A stretch of 30,303 nt of DNA. Source: Saccoglossus kowalevskii. Lineage: Eukaryota > Hemichordata > Enteropneusta > Harrimaniidae. A program made the translations under genes and the position numbers. The stretch spans positions 1,139,320-1,169,622 of the forward strand of contig NW_003130356.1 of NCBI RefSeq assembly GCF_000003605.2, in the 5' to 3' direction. A model generated the notes under the pieces. It saw only the letters and a program-made list of their open reading frames with translations, did not search any database and was not told the DNA's origin. The first letter of the stretch is position 1. Each line of letters begins with the position of its first letter. Positions 1 to 10,616 of this stretch are shown piece after piece.

Positions 1-56
1 CGTTATGTTGTTTAAAAAATAAGCAGTCATGAGAGTTGAAGTGTGGTCCGTTGAGT

Positions 57-267
57 TACTGTAAAATGACTAATTTTCACTGGGTTTAAATTTCACTGAT
101 TTACCATTTCAGGCATATTCAGTGGGTTTTAAATTCACGGTTTCGTGATTTAGATAATGTGTTCTATGCTAAATTTTACATATTCACTGGGTTTTAATTT
201 AGCGCATTTTTCAGTCAGCGAAATAAGCTAAATTAAAACCCAGTGAATAATTACCCCCTTTACAGTA
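57..267 (+). mobile_element. TA-flanked miniature inverted-repeat element, copy 1
   Basis: The element begins TA-CTGTAAAATGAC and ends CCCCCTTTACAG-TA, so the outer 7 bases CTGTAAA are inverted repeats and a TA dinucleotide flanks both sides, as expected for a Tc1/mariner-type target duplication. The interior repeats variants of CACTGGGTTTTAATTT in both orientations. An almost identical copy lies in the opposite orientation at 10617-10828. It has no coding capacity and would be a non-autonomous element (MITE). The superfamily is inferred from the TA flanks only. Confidence 0.8.
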
Positions 268-885
268 GTCAAACAGATCGAAGGGCGCCCTCGTGAGTTA
301 GCTTAGTAAAATTCCCAAAAAAGTAGTACCGCCATTTTTGTAGTACCGTTAGTGTTGGTCATATTCCGTCGCTGTGAAAACCAGTTGAACTTTGAAGTCT
401 ACAGATGTTGTTTAACTTGGAAATCTGATTCAGTCTGTTGTTTCAAACAATGTGCACTTACAATGATTAGATGTACATGCACAATTCAGATCTCTGACGG
501 TAGATACAAAAACTAAGCAATACCTGAAGTTTGATTGGGAATCCATGAAGACATCACGAAACTAAGGGGTCACATAAGATGTGCATGCACAAGCCTCTAC
601 ACAATTAAGTTTTCAAACTTTAAGTTTTGTTTAATTTTTGGATTATATTACGTCATCACTTCACTTTGGTATCACATGAGAATTTAAAGCAAATGTGCAC
701 GTGAGATTACACTGCATAATTCATTGAATTTATTACATTTCTACTCAATGAGAATTAAAATAATACAGCAGTGGAAAAAAGATTATTTATCAATACAGGT
801 TTTTTTTATAATACCTGGAAAAAGTACACTCTGAAAGTTGGCTTTAACTTTTGATGTGGCTGCTGCACACATACTGAGGTTTAAA
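268..885. other. Intergenic stretch, nothing recognised
   Basis: AT-rich sequence with stops in all frames at short intervals. I see no splice-bounded open frame, RNA gene or repeat here. Confidence 0.5.
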
Positions 886-1102
886 TACTGTATTGTAGAA
901 TACTTTATTTTCGCTTGGAATTTATTTTCGCTATTTTCGCTGAAGGGATGATTCCGTGAAAATAAAATCCAGCGAATATACATTTTTTCCTATATTTTAC
1001 ATTAATCTCATCAAAAATCAGTGAAAATAAATTCCAAGCAAAACGCCCAAAAAGCCTTTTCAGCGAAAATAAATTCCAGCGAAAATAAAGTATTCCACAG
1101 TA
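886..1102. mobile_element. Second family of miniature inverted-repeat element
   Basis: The right end reads inward (minus strand) as TACTGTGGAATACTTTATTT, then TCGCTGGAATTTATTTTCGC. The left end reads TACTGTATTGTAGAATACTT and then the same TTTATTTTCGCT(T)GGAATTTATTTTCGCT. Terminal inverted repeats are therefore about 45 bases with small differences, and the interior keeps repeating GCGAAAATAAATTCC. There is no open frame. The left end may be slightly misplaced because of the extra bases after TACTG. It abuts the next element directly. Confidence 0.65.
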
Positions 1103-1269
1103 TTAAAGCGGGGGGGGGGGGTCGTCACCTGCGCACGCGCGGAAATTGAATCCCGCGCGACAATAACACACGATAAAAACGCAAAGGCTCATGGGTAGAC
1201 GCTTGTTTGTAAACATCGACACGCTATGGCCATCTGATGCATGCGCAGGTGACGACTCTCCCGCTTTAA
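1103..1269 (+). mobile_element. TTAA-flanked miniature element, copy 1
   Basis: Begins TTAA-AGCGGGG and ends CTCCCGCT-TTAA. The inward-reading ends share AGCGGGrG..GTCGTCACCTGCGCA as inverted repeats, and an intact TTAA lies on each side. Same-family copies in the same orientation lie at 11365-11529 and 21730-21895. TTAA target sites are typical of piggyBac-type elements, but the ends do not show the usual CCC start, so the superfamily is open. A 12-base G run near the left end looks like a local slippage product. The open frame across the element is not a gene. Confidence 0.75.
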
Positions 1270-1880
1270 TACAACTATCAGCCCTGATCATAACCTCTGA
1301 CCCCATCTACTTAACCACAGCTTTATGCGGTTTTACATAACTAACAAACCATTGTGTTTTTGACCCTCTAATGTTCTTGAAGCAACAGCTGGTTACGTCA
1401 TTGCACTTTTCAGAAATTCACACCACCCATGTGATTAATGTAGGCAACAGCTATTGTATTATCCAATAGCAATTTAACGTGGACCTTTGACAAAAACGCA
1501 CATAATGATTTCAAAGCATAAAATGCTGCTAAAAATTCTAAATAATTTACATGATGATTGGTCTCTAGTTCATTCCAACGCCCCCCTGTTCTATGAAATC
1601 CAAATTTGACCCAGTCTAAATTTGAAGCATTTGTCTTGCCTATTTTGGCAAATTTTTAGATCACCGTATTAGATCATTTCTCGTGTTGTAACCACGTCCA
1701 CCTATTCTGAAACGGTCGACTGTTTTCGGATTTCCGACTCTCGCCGAAAGTGCGCCACCAAATGCCAAAATATGAGAAGAAGTAATAACACTGGCCATTC
1801 AATATACTTTTAAACGATATACATTTTTCGGTCGGCTTTTTTTCTTTTTTTTTCTATTTTATTTTTTTGAGAGAGTTTTT
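1270..1880. other. Intergenic stretch before the THAP remnant
   Basis: No gene is recognised. It ends in a long T-rich tract (about 1838-1880) that closes with TTTTTAG. This could serve as a splice acceptor for the THAP-like open frame that follows. Confidence 0.4.
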
Positions 1881-2141
1881 AGATGTTGTGTTGTGGGCAG
1901 TTGCAGTGATACGTATAGTCATAGTGTAATTATTCACACGTTTCTAATCGATCCGAAGGTGCGACATCAGTGGACGAACGCCGTGAAAGCAACGAGAAAT
2001 GGTTGGGGTGGACCTTCTCCTTACAGCGTCGTATATAGTGTCCACTTAACTTCAGATTCTTTTTTTTTTAAACTGTTCTCGTCCATGAAAAAACAACTAG
2101 ATTTAAAGAGAAACGCCGACAACCTGGCGCAACACTTTTGA
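1881..2141 (+). pseudogene. Degraded THAP-type zinc-finger domain
   Basis: The plus-strand open frame resembles a THAP DNA-binding domain (C2CH zinc finger, found in P-element transposases and host transcription factors). It opens RCCVVGSCSDTYS, which fits the first Cys pair. HTFLIDPKVRHQW matches the usual F-P-x-D-x-x-R-x-x-W stretch. WGGPSPYSVVYSVHLTSDSF matches the P-S-x-x-S-x-V-C-S-x-H-F segment, except that the third zinc-ligand Cys is a Tyr and the Phe after His is a Leu. The frame goes on through KKQLDLKRNA and stops before the AVPT-like box seen in the family. A T-rich tract ending in TAG lies directly upstream, so it could be an exon. The lost Cys argues for a pseudogene or transposon relic. 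Confidence 0.55.
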
Positions 2142-2778
2142 AAGAAATAGATTCAGGACCAGCCCATGATTTCAGTAGAGGGAGAGACGTCGGGCAAGTT
2201 TTTCAAATGATTTGACCTTTTGCGATCCTGATTATCGTTTTATATAGACCATTTAGTCTGTTTTAAGTAAAAGGTAGCAATAATTTTGACAGTGACAAGA
2301 AAAACGAAGCGTCGGACAAACAGGAAATCACACAGTCCTGATGCTAATTGTTTTCATTTTCGCAGGCTGAAAGTTTCTGAATTGTTCGGTGAATGTCGAT
2401 TTCACACCTCTGTTACCTTTACTTGCAGCTTGATCTGCGTAATAATTTATGGAATAATAATTCGGGCTTAAGCTGTCAATGTGTTTCCACCAAATAAAGT
2501 TTTAATATGATGTCATAATTATGACAATCACGCAATGGATCACGCTTACTCGAATCCACTCTGAATTTATCCAATTAAACGCCGTCTTTAACGCACTTGT
2601 CCTCGTCGTAACCCAACGCGCTCATCTATTTCAACAAAATGTCAATTTATTTCAACGCGGCTGTCATTTATTTAGTAACTGTGATTTGTCGTTTTTTTAG
2701 TAGTTTAATGTTTAGAATGTCAAAATATGTTCTCTTTTTATTTTAGTTTTGAAAGTTTTTTTTTGTTTTACTCAGACG
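2142..2778. other. Stretch between THAP remnant and a possible downstream exon
   Basis: AT-rich, no recognisable gene. It ends in a T-rich tract reading ...TTGTTTTACTCAG, a good-looking splice acceptor in front of the open frame at 2779. Confidence 0.35.
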
Positions 2779-3024
2779 ATCGATGAAATAAAACAGTGTA
2801 GTGACGTGCCTAGTAACCTGCTAAATAACGAGACAATTCATACGTCAAACTCGATTTTGTCCAGCGACAGTGTACAAATGTGCGCCGGTGACGATCCCTG
2901 GCGAGGATCACAGAGACCCGCTACACCAGAACGAACATATTTAGCATCTAACTCAACCCCATGCAACTTGATACTATGTGTTCATTATGGTCCATTCTTC
3001 CCCGACGAACAAGTACATAAGTGA
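2779..3024 (+). other. Unrecognised open frame behind a strong acceptor-like tract
   Basis: About 81 codons stay open after a pyrimidine-rich tract ending in CAG. The peptide begins TIDEIKQCSDVPSN and ends FFPDEQVHK-stop. Ser, Asn and Thr are abundant and no domain is recognised. It lies 640 bases after the THAP-like frame on the same strand and could be its terminal exon, or chance. I assign no function. Confidence 0.2.
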
Positions 3025-3103
3025 CAATTTAGTCAAAGATGAGAAAACAGCACAAGAAATTTGCCTTAGTTACACGTATCGGCAATGCAAGCTGCCCAGC
3101 GAC

Positions 3104-3144
3104 TTCCCCTTCTGACGTCACAAGGGGAATTTCTGTATGCAAAT
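3104..3144. promoter_or_regulatory. 26-bp palindrome with CRE core, followed by an octamer
   Basis: Positions 3104-3129 form a near-perfect palindrome (only the two bases next to the core do not pair) whose centre is TGACGTCA, the CREB/ATF site. Eight bases later ATGCAAAT (3137-3144) is an exact POU-octamer match, and a TAATGAG homeodomain-like core follows. Matches of this kind can occur by chance; no gene start is seen nearby. Confidence 0.25.
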
Positions 3145-3442
3145 GAAAAGCTAATGAGGAGCCTCGTTTTAAAATACACAAAAATAAAGTTGCCGTAGAC
3201 TGCGTTTAAAACACATTTTCACTTAAAAAATAATTTATGCTTAGAAACATAAAAATTTATAATATTCATGTATCAATGGATAATTTTGGGCGTGAAAATA
3301 GCAGCCATTTCACAGGCACTTTAACGGGAGCTGCTGCACTGTTTGAAACTTTCTATTCAAAGATTTTGTTTGAGCACGAATAATGTCCGAGACAAACTGA
3401 TTTACTCTGACTTTCATTAAACCATGACAGTTTACTGGTCTA

Positions 3443-3727
3443 TTATAATTCTAGTTCTAAATCATCATCCGAAATTACTTCACGGAAAAGACCATTGATT
3501 ATGTCAGCAAGATTATCATCTACGGCCTCACCACATTTCTTTTTAACCACAATTTTTTTCAGAAAAATCTTTGAATAAACTAGTACTTGTTGCTTTGTCA
3601 TTGTTGTTTTTGAAATCGGAAACTTTTTTGTTTGTTTGCTAGAATCTTGAGAATCATAATATTCACAGTCTCTGTTCTGTTTGATTCTTCGTAATTGTTT
3701 TAAAGGGGAGCAGAGGTCTGGCTTTTG
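3443..3727 (-). other. Coding-like minus-strand open frame, unrecognised, possible terminal exon
   Basis: From the stop at 3443-3445 the minus frame stays open for about 94 codons. A possible acceptor ...AAAGCCAG lies at 3718-3719, which would make a 275-base exon entered in phase 1. The first Met codon is at 3599-3601. The peptide is Lys/Arg-rich first (LKQLRRIKQNR, FLKKIVVKKKCG) and then acidic (EAVDDNLADIINGLFR, ISDDDLELEL). The charge pattern and amphipathic segment look more like protein than noise. It resembles the tails of some transposon-encoded proteins as I know them, but I cannot name a family. It is on the strand of the EGF gene and could in principle be a distal exon, but it has no membrane segment and lies 7.8 kb away. 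Confidence 0.35.
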
Positions 3728-3730
3728 TCA

Positions 3731-6147
3731 CTCTGTACATGAAATTTGAGATCTATGAATGAATTCTGAATGAATGAATTTGTATGTGCTGCGAAATGCC
3801 CTTAATATCGGGTATAAAACGGGCTGTGAAGTAGACTACAAACGTCCTCTTTCCCTGGCGTCATTTCGCCTCTAGAAGGCCAGTCAATTACGTCATCAGT
3901 GAACACTGATAATTGAACCCATCCATTCTCGTACGTCAATCTTTTAGAAGTGCTACTATAAAAGACCTTGTTAACTGACAATTTAAAAGTTGAAACTGGG
4001 TGAGGTGATGTGCGTATAAATACCATAACGATTCATGTTAGGTTTCTTGGAAAACAACGTTGTTGGCTCCGCGAAATCGGCAATAGAACTAACCTGAAAA
4101 TGAAGACACGTACAGCGTTCTCGCTATATATAGTAAACAGTGAGTAAATATTGTACGAGAAATACGCTAAATTCTGCCCACCTTCCCATCTCTGCTACGA
4201 CCGGAAAACTACCGCATTTTTATAGTTTTGTTTTCTTCTCGCTGGCTCAAACACTGATCACTGGCACAGGAGTGGTCGAAATGGTGGTTTTAGTGATACA
4301 GTTTTGGGATACAACAATTATTATATAATACAACTATTATTAAATTTTGAACTCTTCAAATCTATACCACTTTGTATCATGTAGCTTCACCTGTGTCCAA
4401 CATTAAATAAATTAGTCTGCGTAATTATTATGAAAGTGATATAACCAAAATCTTTTGCCCAGATAACTAGTCGCTTCTCACTTGGTGTGTTAAGATGATT
4501 GTGATCATGGTCTAAATCATTGCTGAAGTCACATTTCACAAATTAAAAATATCTTTTTCCTCTTTTTCTTTCAAATTTGGCTTTTAAACAATTGAAAAGG
4601 ACACAAAATGCGCAATAAACTTCTGAACCATAAAAGTTGGCATTCAAAAATTTGCAAACTTTACAATGCACACAGCAGGAAGTGTAACATATCCGCATTA
4701 GTAAGAATGAAAACCTGATAGACAAGGATGTACAATATATGTAAATGAGGGCTGTGGCAAATAAACAATTCTCAATTGGTATATATTTTTACAGTTTAAT
4801 TAACTTTAATTATTTTCGCCAGAGATGGCGCTGTATTTGACACTTGAATTATTGTGACTAATGAAACCTTTCTGAATAAATTAACTTGTCACATGGCGTG
4901 AAACAAAGGGATCACTTATCCCTGCCGCCTGTCACAGTTAACATCTTGAGAAGTGTGTTTTCAATTCCTGATATTTTGGGTTGGAAACCCCGTGGCCAAC
5001 TACATGTGCTTCTACCAGCTCTAGTATTTTACATGGTGAAGTCGTTGAGTCTCCAGAGCCGTGCTGCAACTTATTTGTCAAACCGTCACCGGGACAAAAT
5101 TCCTAGGAGATTGTCAAACCACCATCGAGGCATTAAATCGTGCGATACAACGAACACTGCACGGAACTGAGTCAACTACAAAAGCTAAGTCGTCTCTGAT
5201 GTCACATTGTTATTTCTACGTTACTGTGTCCGTTGTTACGGTACAGTGATTGGTGTTAAAAGTCTACAAGTGACAGCGTAACACGTTATTTACTTGTATT
5301 TTGAGATTACGTACTGATTATGTTGTTTAGGGCATTATTTGCATTTAAATGATAATGTCATTGTTGCTTTAATTATTTATGGTCAAATATTGTGATTTAC
5401 ATTACAAATATTATCCTGTATCAAATATTTCGTTGACCACATATACTTGTATTTCATGAAGTGCGGGCAAGTTTGTTACATGTGTGCGTGTTCTATCCCG
5501 AAGTTCTACCCTGGCATTACTATATTAATATATCTATACATTATTTACATTGTGCATTTTGGGGTAAAGAACCCAACCACAAGGTCGGTGACTGTACTTT
5601 ATTTTGGCCATTGTATTTCTGTATTACGTTTGGCGATTCTACCACACCATAGTACCTCACCGTATAATTTATCTTGTGACAAAAGGAAATGCTATACCTG
5701 CCTATAACTGCAACAATGGGAAAGCATCGTATTACCATGGCAACTCAAGTCTTTATCACTCATCTCAGTAAATAGTGAATATACATTTTGCCTATCACAC
5801 AAAACAATCACTCAGACAACTCTTGGTGTTCTAGCTCGGAAGGCACTTATGTTTTATTATGCACTAATACAAGTATATAATGTTCTACCTAAATATCATT
5901 TAAATAATTATGGTTATGACTGAAATTTTTTTCTAGATTTATATCACAGATCTTAAGATTTGTTGCCAATGAATTTTTGCATGTTGATGACTTCAATTAA
6001 GGTGATAGTAACATTTTTTGTTATTACCGCATAATAAAGACTGCAGCTGCAGTTGGAGAGGTTTTTAAATTATTTACCAAATATACCATTACTTATATTT
6101 ATGCCTTGTTTTATTTTATGGTTTAGAGTTGCCTTGTCTGTGACACT
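3731..6147. other. 2.4 kb intergenic stretch without recognisable genes
   Basis: Several open frames of 60-94 codons occur but show no domain, repeat or convincing splice context. I treat them as chance. The sequence is AT-rich. Confidence 0.4.
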
Positions 6148-7580
6148 ATGGACAGATCTGCACGTTTAGTGGCTGCATTGAAAGATGTCACAGAAAATAA
6201 AATGTCATTCAGACAGGCATCACTTAAATGGGATGTGAAAACGAAAACTCTTCATGACAGAGCTTCTGGGATAGTTGAGATGGGGGAAAAGGTCCTACTA
6301 AATTCCTGACCACTGCAGAAGAAAGAGCACTAGCGGATTGGATTATTGGAATGGCAGAGCGAGGATTTGTTCTTGGAATTGTGTGAATTGAGTTGATTCG
6401 CCATGCAGATCAAGACTGGCAAGGATTTTGTACCATTCAAACGCAAGATTGACGTACCATAGATCATCTCTGGAAATAAAGGGCAGATAACTGTTCTGGT
6501 TGCAGTAAATGCTGCAGGGTCAGTTCTTCCTCCATTTTATGTATTTCCCCAGAAGCCACTCGTTCTTGGAATCCTTTGACAGGATCAACAGATGGTTCAG
6601 CTTCTTATTTCTGCAAAAGTGGATGGATGGATACTGAGGCCTTTTGTTCTTGGTTTGCCAACCACTGCGTCTGCATCTGCCGCCTGCAAGACCAGTCGCT
6701 TTACTTTATGATGAACATGAACCACACAAAAAAGCTTTGCCAGGATTTTCAGACAATCATGTTTACGAAGTGCCGTCCCAAAATAACCACAGATGGATTT
6801 GTGAGAAGTGGTATTTTCCCGGTGAACAGGCCACAAATCAGTGGAAGTTGCTGCCGCCTGATTCAATATTCACTGATCCTTAACTGCATCACCACCAACC
6901 ACCCACAGTCAGTAGCGCTACAACCAACCAATACTCGAGCAACAACGAATGATATAATGCGAGAGGCCCTGTATGACACACTGACTACACCAGAAAAAAA
7001 TATCAGAAGTGTTTAGAGGAGGGATACAATTTGCCTGGGAGCCCTACCTATCGTCTATGGGGAAAACGCAACAGACAACAAGCACCTGTACTAATAGAAC
7101 TATCACCACCCTGTCCTTCAGGATCCAGCACTATCAACACGTCTGAGACTTCAAATTCACCAACAGAGATACCCACACATCGTCCTTTAGCCAGCACCTC
7201 TACAGAAATTAGATCACCGCAGCCATCGACATCCACCTTGCACTTGGCATGTGATCCGTCATTTCCCGTCATGAAGGGAATACTGACATACCCGTTGACA
7301 AGTGCAAGAAAGAAGCTTATTGTAAATAGAAAAAAAATCAGTGCTCAATTTCATAACAGGTCCTGATTGCCTAAAACACATCCAGGATCAACACTTGAAA
7401 TTGTGAAAGGAAGTTGCGGCTAAGCAAAATAAAATGATGCCTCATTGCATGCATGATACAGTCATTGACCAAAAAAGACAACTAAACCTAAAGAAGGTAG
7501 CTGGCTTACCTGTGGGTCCATGCCCCATTCACAATGAGCGAAGCTCTGACAAAGTACTTAAAGCAAGGCTTCGCTTCTGA
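6148..7580 (+). pseudogene. Broken pogo/Tigger/jerky-type DDE transposase
   Basis: The ATG at 6148 opens MDRSARLVAALKDVTENK..SFRQASLKWDV..KTLHDRA, a pipsqueak-type helix-turn-helix. Near 6285 the frame shifts; the next frame continues KGPTKFLTTAEERALADWII, the start of a CENP-B-type HTH. After about 6390 there is a deletion. DDE-domain pieces follow in changing frames: VLVAVNAAGSVLPPFYVF (about 6490-6550), GSTDGSASYFCKSGWMDTE (about 6583-6640), LLYDEHEPH with the second catalytic Asp (about 6700), and TTDGFVRSGIFPVN (about 6790-6830). The regions that should carry the first and third catalytic Asp are missing. The tail EEGYNLPGSPTYRLWGKR (about 7015-7080) and a Ser/Pro/Thr-rich part follow, and the frame shifts again near 7365 before ending at 7578-7580. 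Such enzymes cut and paste DNA at TA sites; this copy has at least four frame breaks and two internal deletions, so it is dead. AATAAA follows at 7614. Confidence 0.85.
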
Positions 7581-7613
7581 AATTTTATGGTAATTATGTT
7601 TCATCTTGCATTA

Positions 7614-7619
7614 AATAAA
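7614..7619 (+). promoter_or_regulatory. Polyadenylation-type signal AATAAA behind the transposase remnant
   Basis: AATAAA lies 34 bases after the last in-frame stop of the transposase pseudogene. The hexamer is common in AT-rich DNA, so the functional claim is weak. Confidence 0.25.
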
Positions 7620-8173
7620 GGATTATAAGGTTACACAACTTCAATATTCATGAGGGGTGATATGCAACGATGATTACACAAGTTTAATGTGAAGTATCTT
7701 AAGAAATGACATCACTAGTTCATCACACATTTGAATTCTTCAAATATCACCTCACTTGCATTAATGTCATATGACTCCTGATTTAATTTATTAACTGTAA
7801 ACCTATTAAAAAATATTAAATAGTTATACTAATATAGTAAAAAATAAAAACATTAATAATTATAAATGTTTAACATTTATGCTAAAAAATTGTAATTGTA
7901 ATGAAAGCCAACAAAAATAGACCTGTTTCTGATTGGTCATGTCTGTTCTAATAGCTTTTTTGTGGGTTTTTTTTCATTTGAAACAAGAAGTTGGCAAGTC
8001 TGCCAAAAACAGATTTTTTTTGTCTAACTCAATACTTAAAAAAAATTACACAGTCAAGTATATTAAAAATTAAACTATATTACTATATATTATATCTATA
8101 TATTGCACAACACTAATATCTCAATATTTATTTGTATTACCTCAGTAACTGGTAATCCTGTACAGAGCTTTAG

Positions 8174-8353
8174 CCTATAGTTCATACAGAAGGTGGTGGT
8201 GTTGTGCTACAGTTATCACATGGAAAAGAAGCAGCAGCTGTAAAAACATTTATATATGATATTATTAAAATAATGCCAGAATACAGTGTGTTAAGAGTCC
8301 ACATTAAACATGATGACAATTTATCTGCACCCTGGAATTTATTTATTACCTGA
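8174..8353 (+). other. Short coding-like open frame, unrecognised
   Basis: Fifty-nine codons follow CTTTAG and run to TGA at 8351. The peptide contains EGGGVVLQLSHGKEAAAVK and MPEYSVLRVHIKHDD, with an ordinary amino-acid mix in an AT-rich setting. There is no start context or known domain. It may be an exon relic or chance. Confidence 0.15.
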
Positions 8354-8755
8354 TGATTTATGTTAATAAAAGATGATTCTGCCTTTGCAATAAAAGATAT
8401 GTTGTCTATTTACTACATCTTTTACATTTATATGTTGCATGTTGGCGGGGTTGAAAAAATACGCACTGCAGACAACACAGCAATGTTGATAATGATCCCG
8501 CAACACAAGGGAGAAATATGACATTTCATACCAGTAAACTCTTGTAAAATATTACACAAATAAACTGGCTAGTTAACACTTAACAACACAGAATAATTAT
8601 AACTGAAAGCCCAGGACTAACCTGCGTATGTGTACTGTAGAGTATTTGGTACCTGACTTATCCATACGTGGGTTGAATCTCACCAGTTATCGTCGTCGCC
8701 CCCGTGAATTTTAGGTAGTCAGCGACTGGATTTCACGAATTGAAGCGCCGAACCC

Positions 8756-8790
8756 TACCACCACAACCACAACCACAACCACAACCACAC
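8756..8790 (+). repeat. Hexanucleotide microsatellite (ACCACA)n
   Basis: About five and a half tandem copies of CCACAA with a clean phase. Confidence 0.85.
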
Positions 8791-10616
8791 TTTCCAGTTT
8801 GACGTCAATGTTAAACCTAGAGTTCAGCTATGCTAGTACGTGGATCTGCTCATCAGATTTCTGGGTAACGCAAAGCGTGGACAAGATCTCGAGCAGGAAC
8901 AACCCCAGAACCACGCTGTCTCGGTTTTAAGTCGCATGACGTCACACAGTTAATTGTATCAATCTTTAATTGGTCCACGACACCTGTTCGTTCATCACCA
9001 AGATACTCATCCAGTATATCCAGGGGCGACATCTGGGGCAAATAACACGAACCACTTTCTGTTCTATTCTCATCATACTCTGATGCATGATGTAATGAAC
9101 ATAATGGAAGATTATAACGGTGTGACGTTTTTGGAACTACTTTATTGCATGCGCCAGAATACATACTTTTGTAATGGTGTTATACGTCACCTGATCACCC
9201 GAGTGTATATGTAAAAGTAGTGCGGCTGGTGTAACTGAAAATGGCGGAATAAACAAGAAGTTAAGTTTGAAAGCTCTCTGGTTTCTTTGATGTTTTGTGT
9301 GTTCCTGAGTCAACATATCACAAATGAGTACTGTTGATATGATATCAAGGACACCAGTTAGTTGGTACAAAATATGGATTTATTCATCATCTCAATATAA
9401 TACGTGAAAATGTCCAAGGACTAACTACACGATGCATTTCAATAAATACATTTAAAAATTCGATTCGATAAAAAGGCACTTATTTCGAAGAAACGTGATT
9501 TGAAATCAATTAAATTCAGTATTATACAATTACTATCAATGCATTGAGTAACGTAAGACGATCCCTAATGTGTAGCTGTAGAAATAACTAAAACAAGAAA
9601 ATGTTGAATTGTACATTAAAATTCGTTCATTATAATGACATTGACATCAGTAGCGTGAATAATGGAACTATCGCTCAGTCGCTTCCCTATAAGATGTACA
9701 CAGTTATAAAGCTTGCTAAAAATGAAAATACCAGCGTTAACGTGTCGGGGATCTCAATTCCGACCTTCAAGTAAACTAAAAATATTCAAACCCATATTGG
9801 GAGATGTAAGGTAACAAACTTCTTATCGCATTTGGAGACCGTTTTTCATAAGAATGTCTTTTACACTAAGTGTGGAACTCTATAATTTAATAACGAACAG
9901 TAAATTAGAAATAATATTGTAGCAACTTTAAAAGTCTTTATTTATGAACAATCTGATAGTATCATCTATGATTGTGATTTTTTGATAAATGTCTATTGTA
10001 AAATAGTTGATTTTAAGATTGACTTTTCATTGTAGACTCTTATATACAAGTCCTAAAAAAGGTTTTAGGAAATTCAAACATGGACAATAGACAATTAAAT
10101 CTGTTTTACAGAAGATTTAATTTACACAATAATATAAAATATCCGTACCCTAATTTGAAAGAAACAATTTTTTAAACAAATATTTAAATGAAACTCGACC
10201 TAAAATCACATGGAAGCACTAGTTGTTCAGTACCTAATATATTCATAGTATATTACGTCACATGTAGACATACTGCGTTGAAGAGAGTATGATGATTTCA
10301 CGAGATGTGTGTGATTATAAGAACTAAGATTATAATAGACATGATTAGGCTATTGCAATAACAGACTTGTGCTAACACTGTATACTGTATTTTATAAATA
10401 CTAAAAATCTCGATTTTGTTTCTCCCTCTGAATCGAAAGACTTATAAACGGACGGACGCCAACTAGCATAAATTCATCGTCGAAATAAGGAAACCAAGCC
10501 TTATGTATAACACGGGGAAATTAATAAAGGTGCAAAATCGAATTTAATAATAAAAAACGTTGTGTGCAAAAAGTATAAATATTTGGCAATTACTCGCAGC
10601 TGGAGCAAATCTTGAG

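Larger units (their letters stand above)
7581..10616. other. 3 kb intergenic stretch, mostly unexplained
   Basis: Very AT-rich between about 7780 and 8120. It contains the hexamer repeat and the short open frame listed separately. A minus-strand open frame at 8853-9164 has no recognisable domain. From 9370 to 10616 no gene or repeat is seen. If the EGF gene has further 3' exons within this window they should lie here or at 10829-11364, but none shows an EGF, laminin-G or membrane-spanning signature. Confidence 0.35.

Noticed and set aside
1103-1306. 67-codon minus-strand frame similar to frames at 11351-11653 and 21701-21898
   Set aside because: The similarity comes from the three copies of the TTAA-flanked miniature element, not from a gene family.
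4886-5249. Two overlapping plus-strand open frames of 94 and 62 codons
   Set aside because: Neither shows a domain, and both look like chance frames in a slightly GC-richer patch.
8655-8700. tRNA T-arm-like sequence GTGGGTTGAATCTCACC
   Set aside because: No cloverleaf can be built around it; the acceptor and anticodon stems are missing.
8853-9164. 103-codon minus-strand open frame ending RDLVHALRYPEI
   Set aside because: No domain or paralogue recognised. A CCCCAG acceptor-like site exists inside (about 9033), but entering there in phase 1 gives a stop after eight codons, so it cannot be the next EGF-gene exon.
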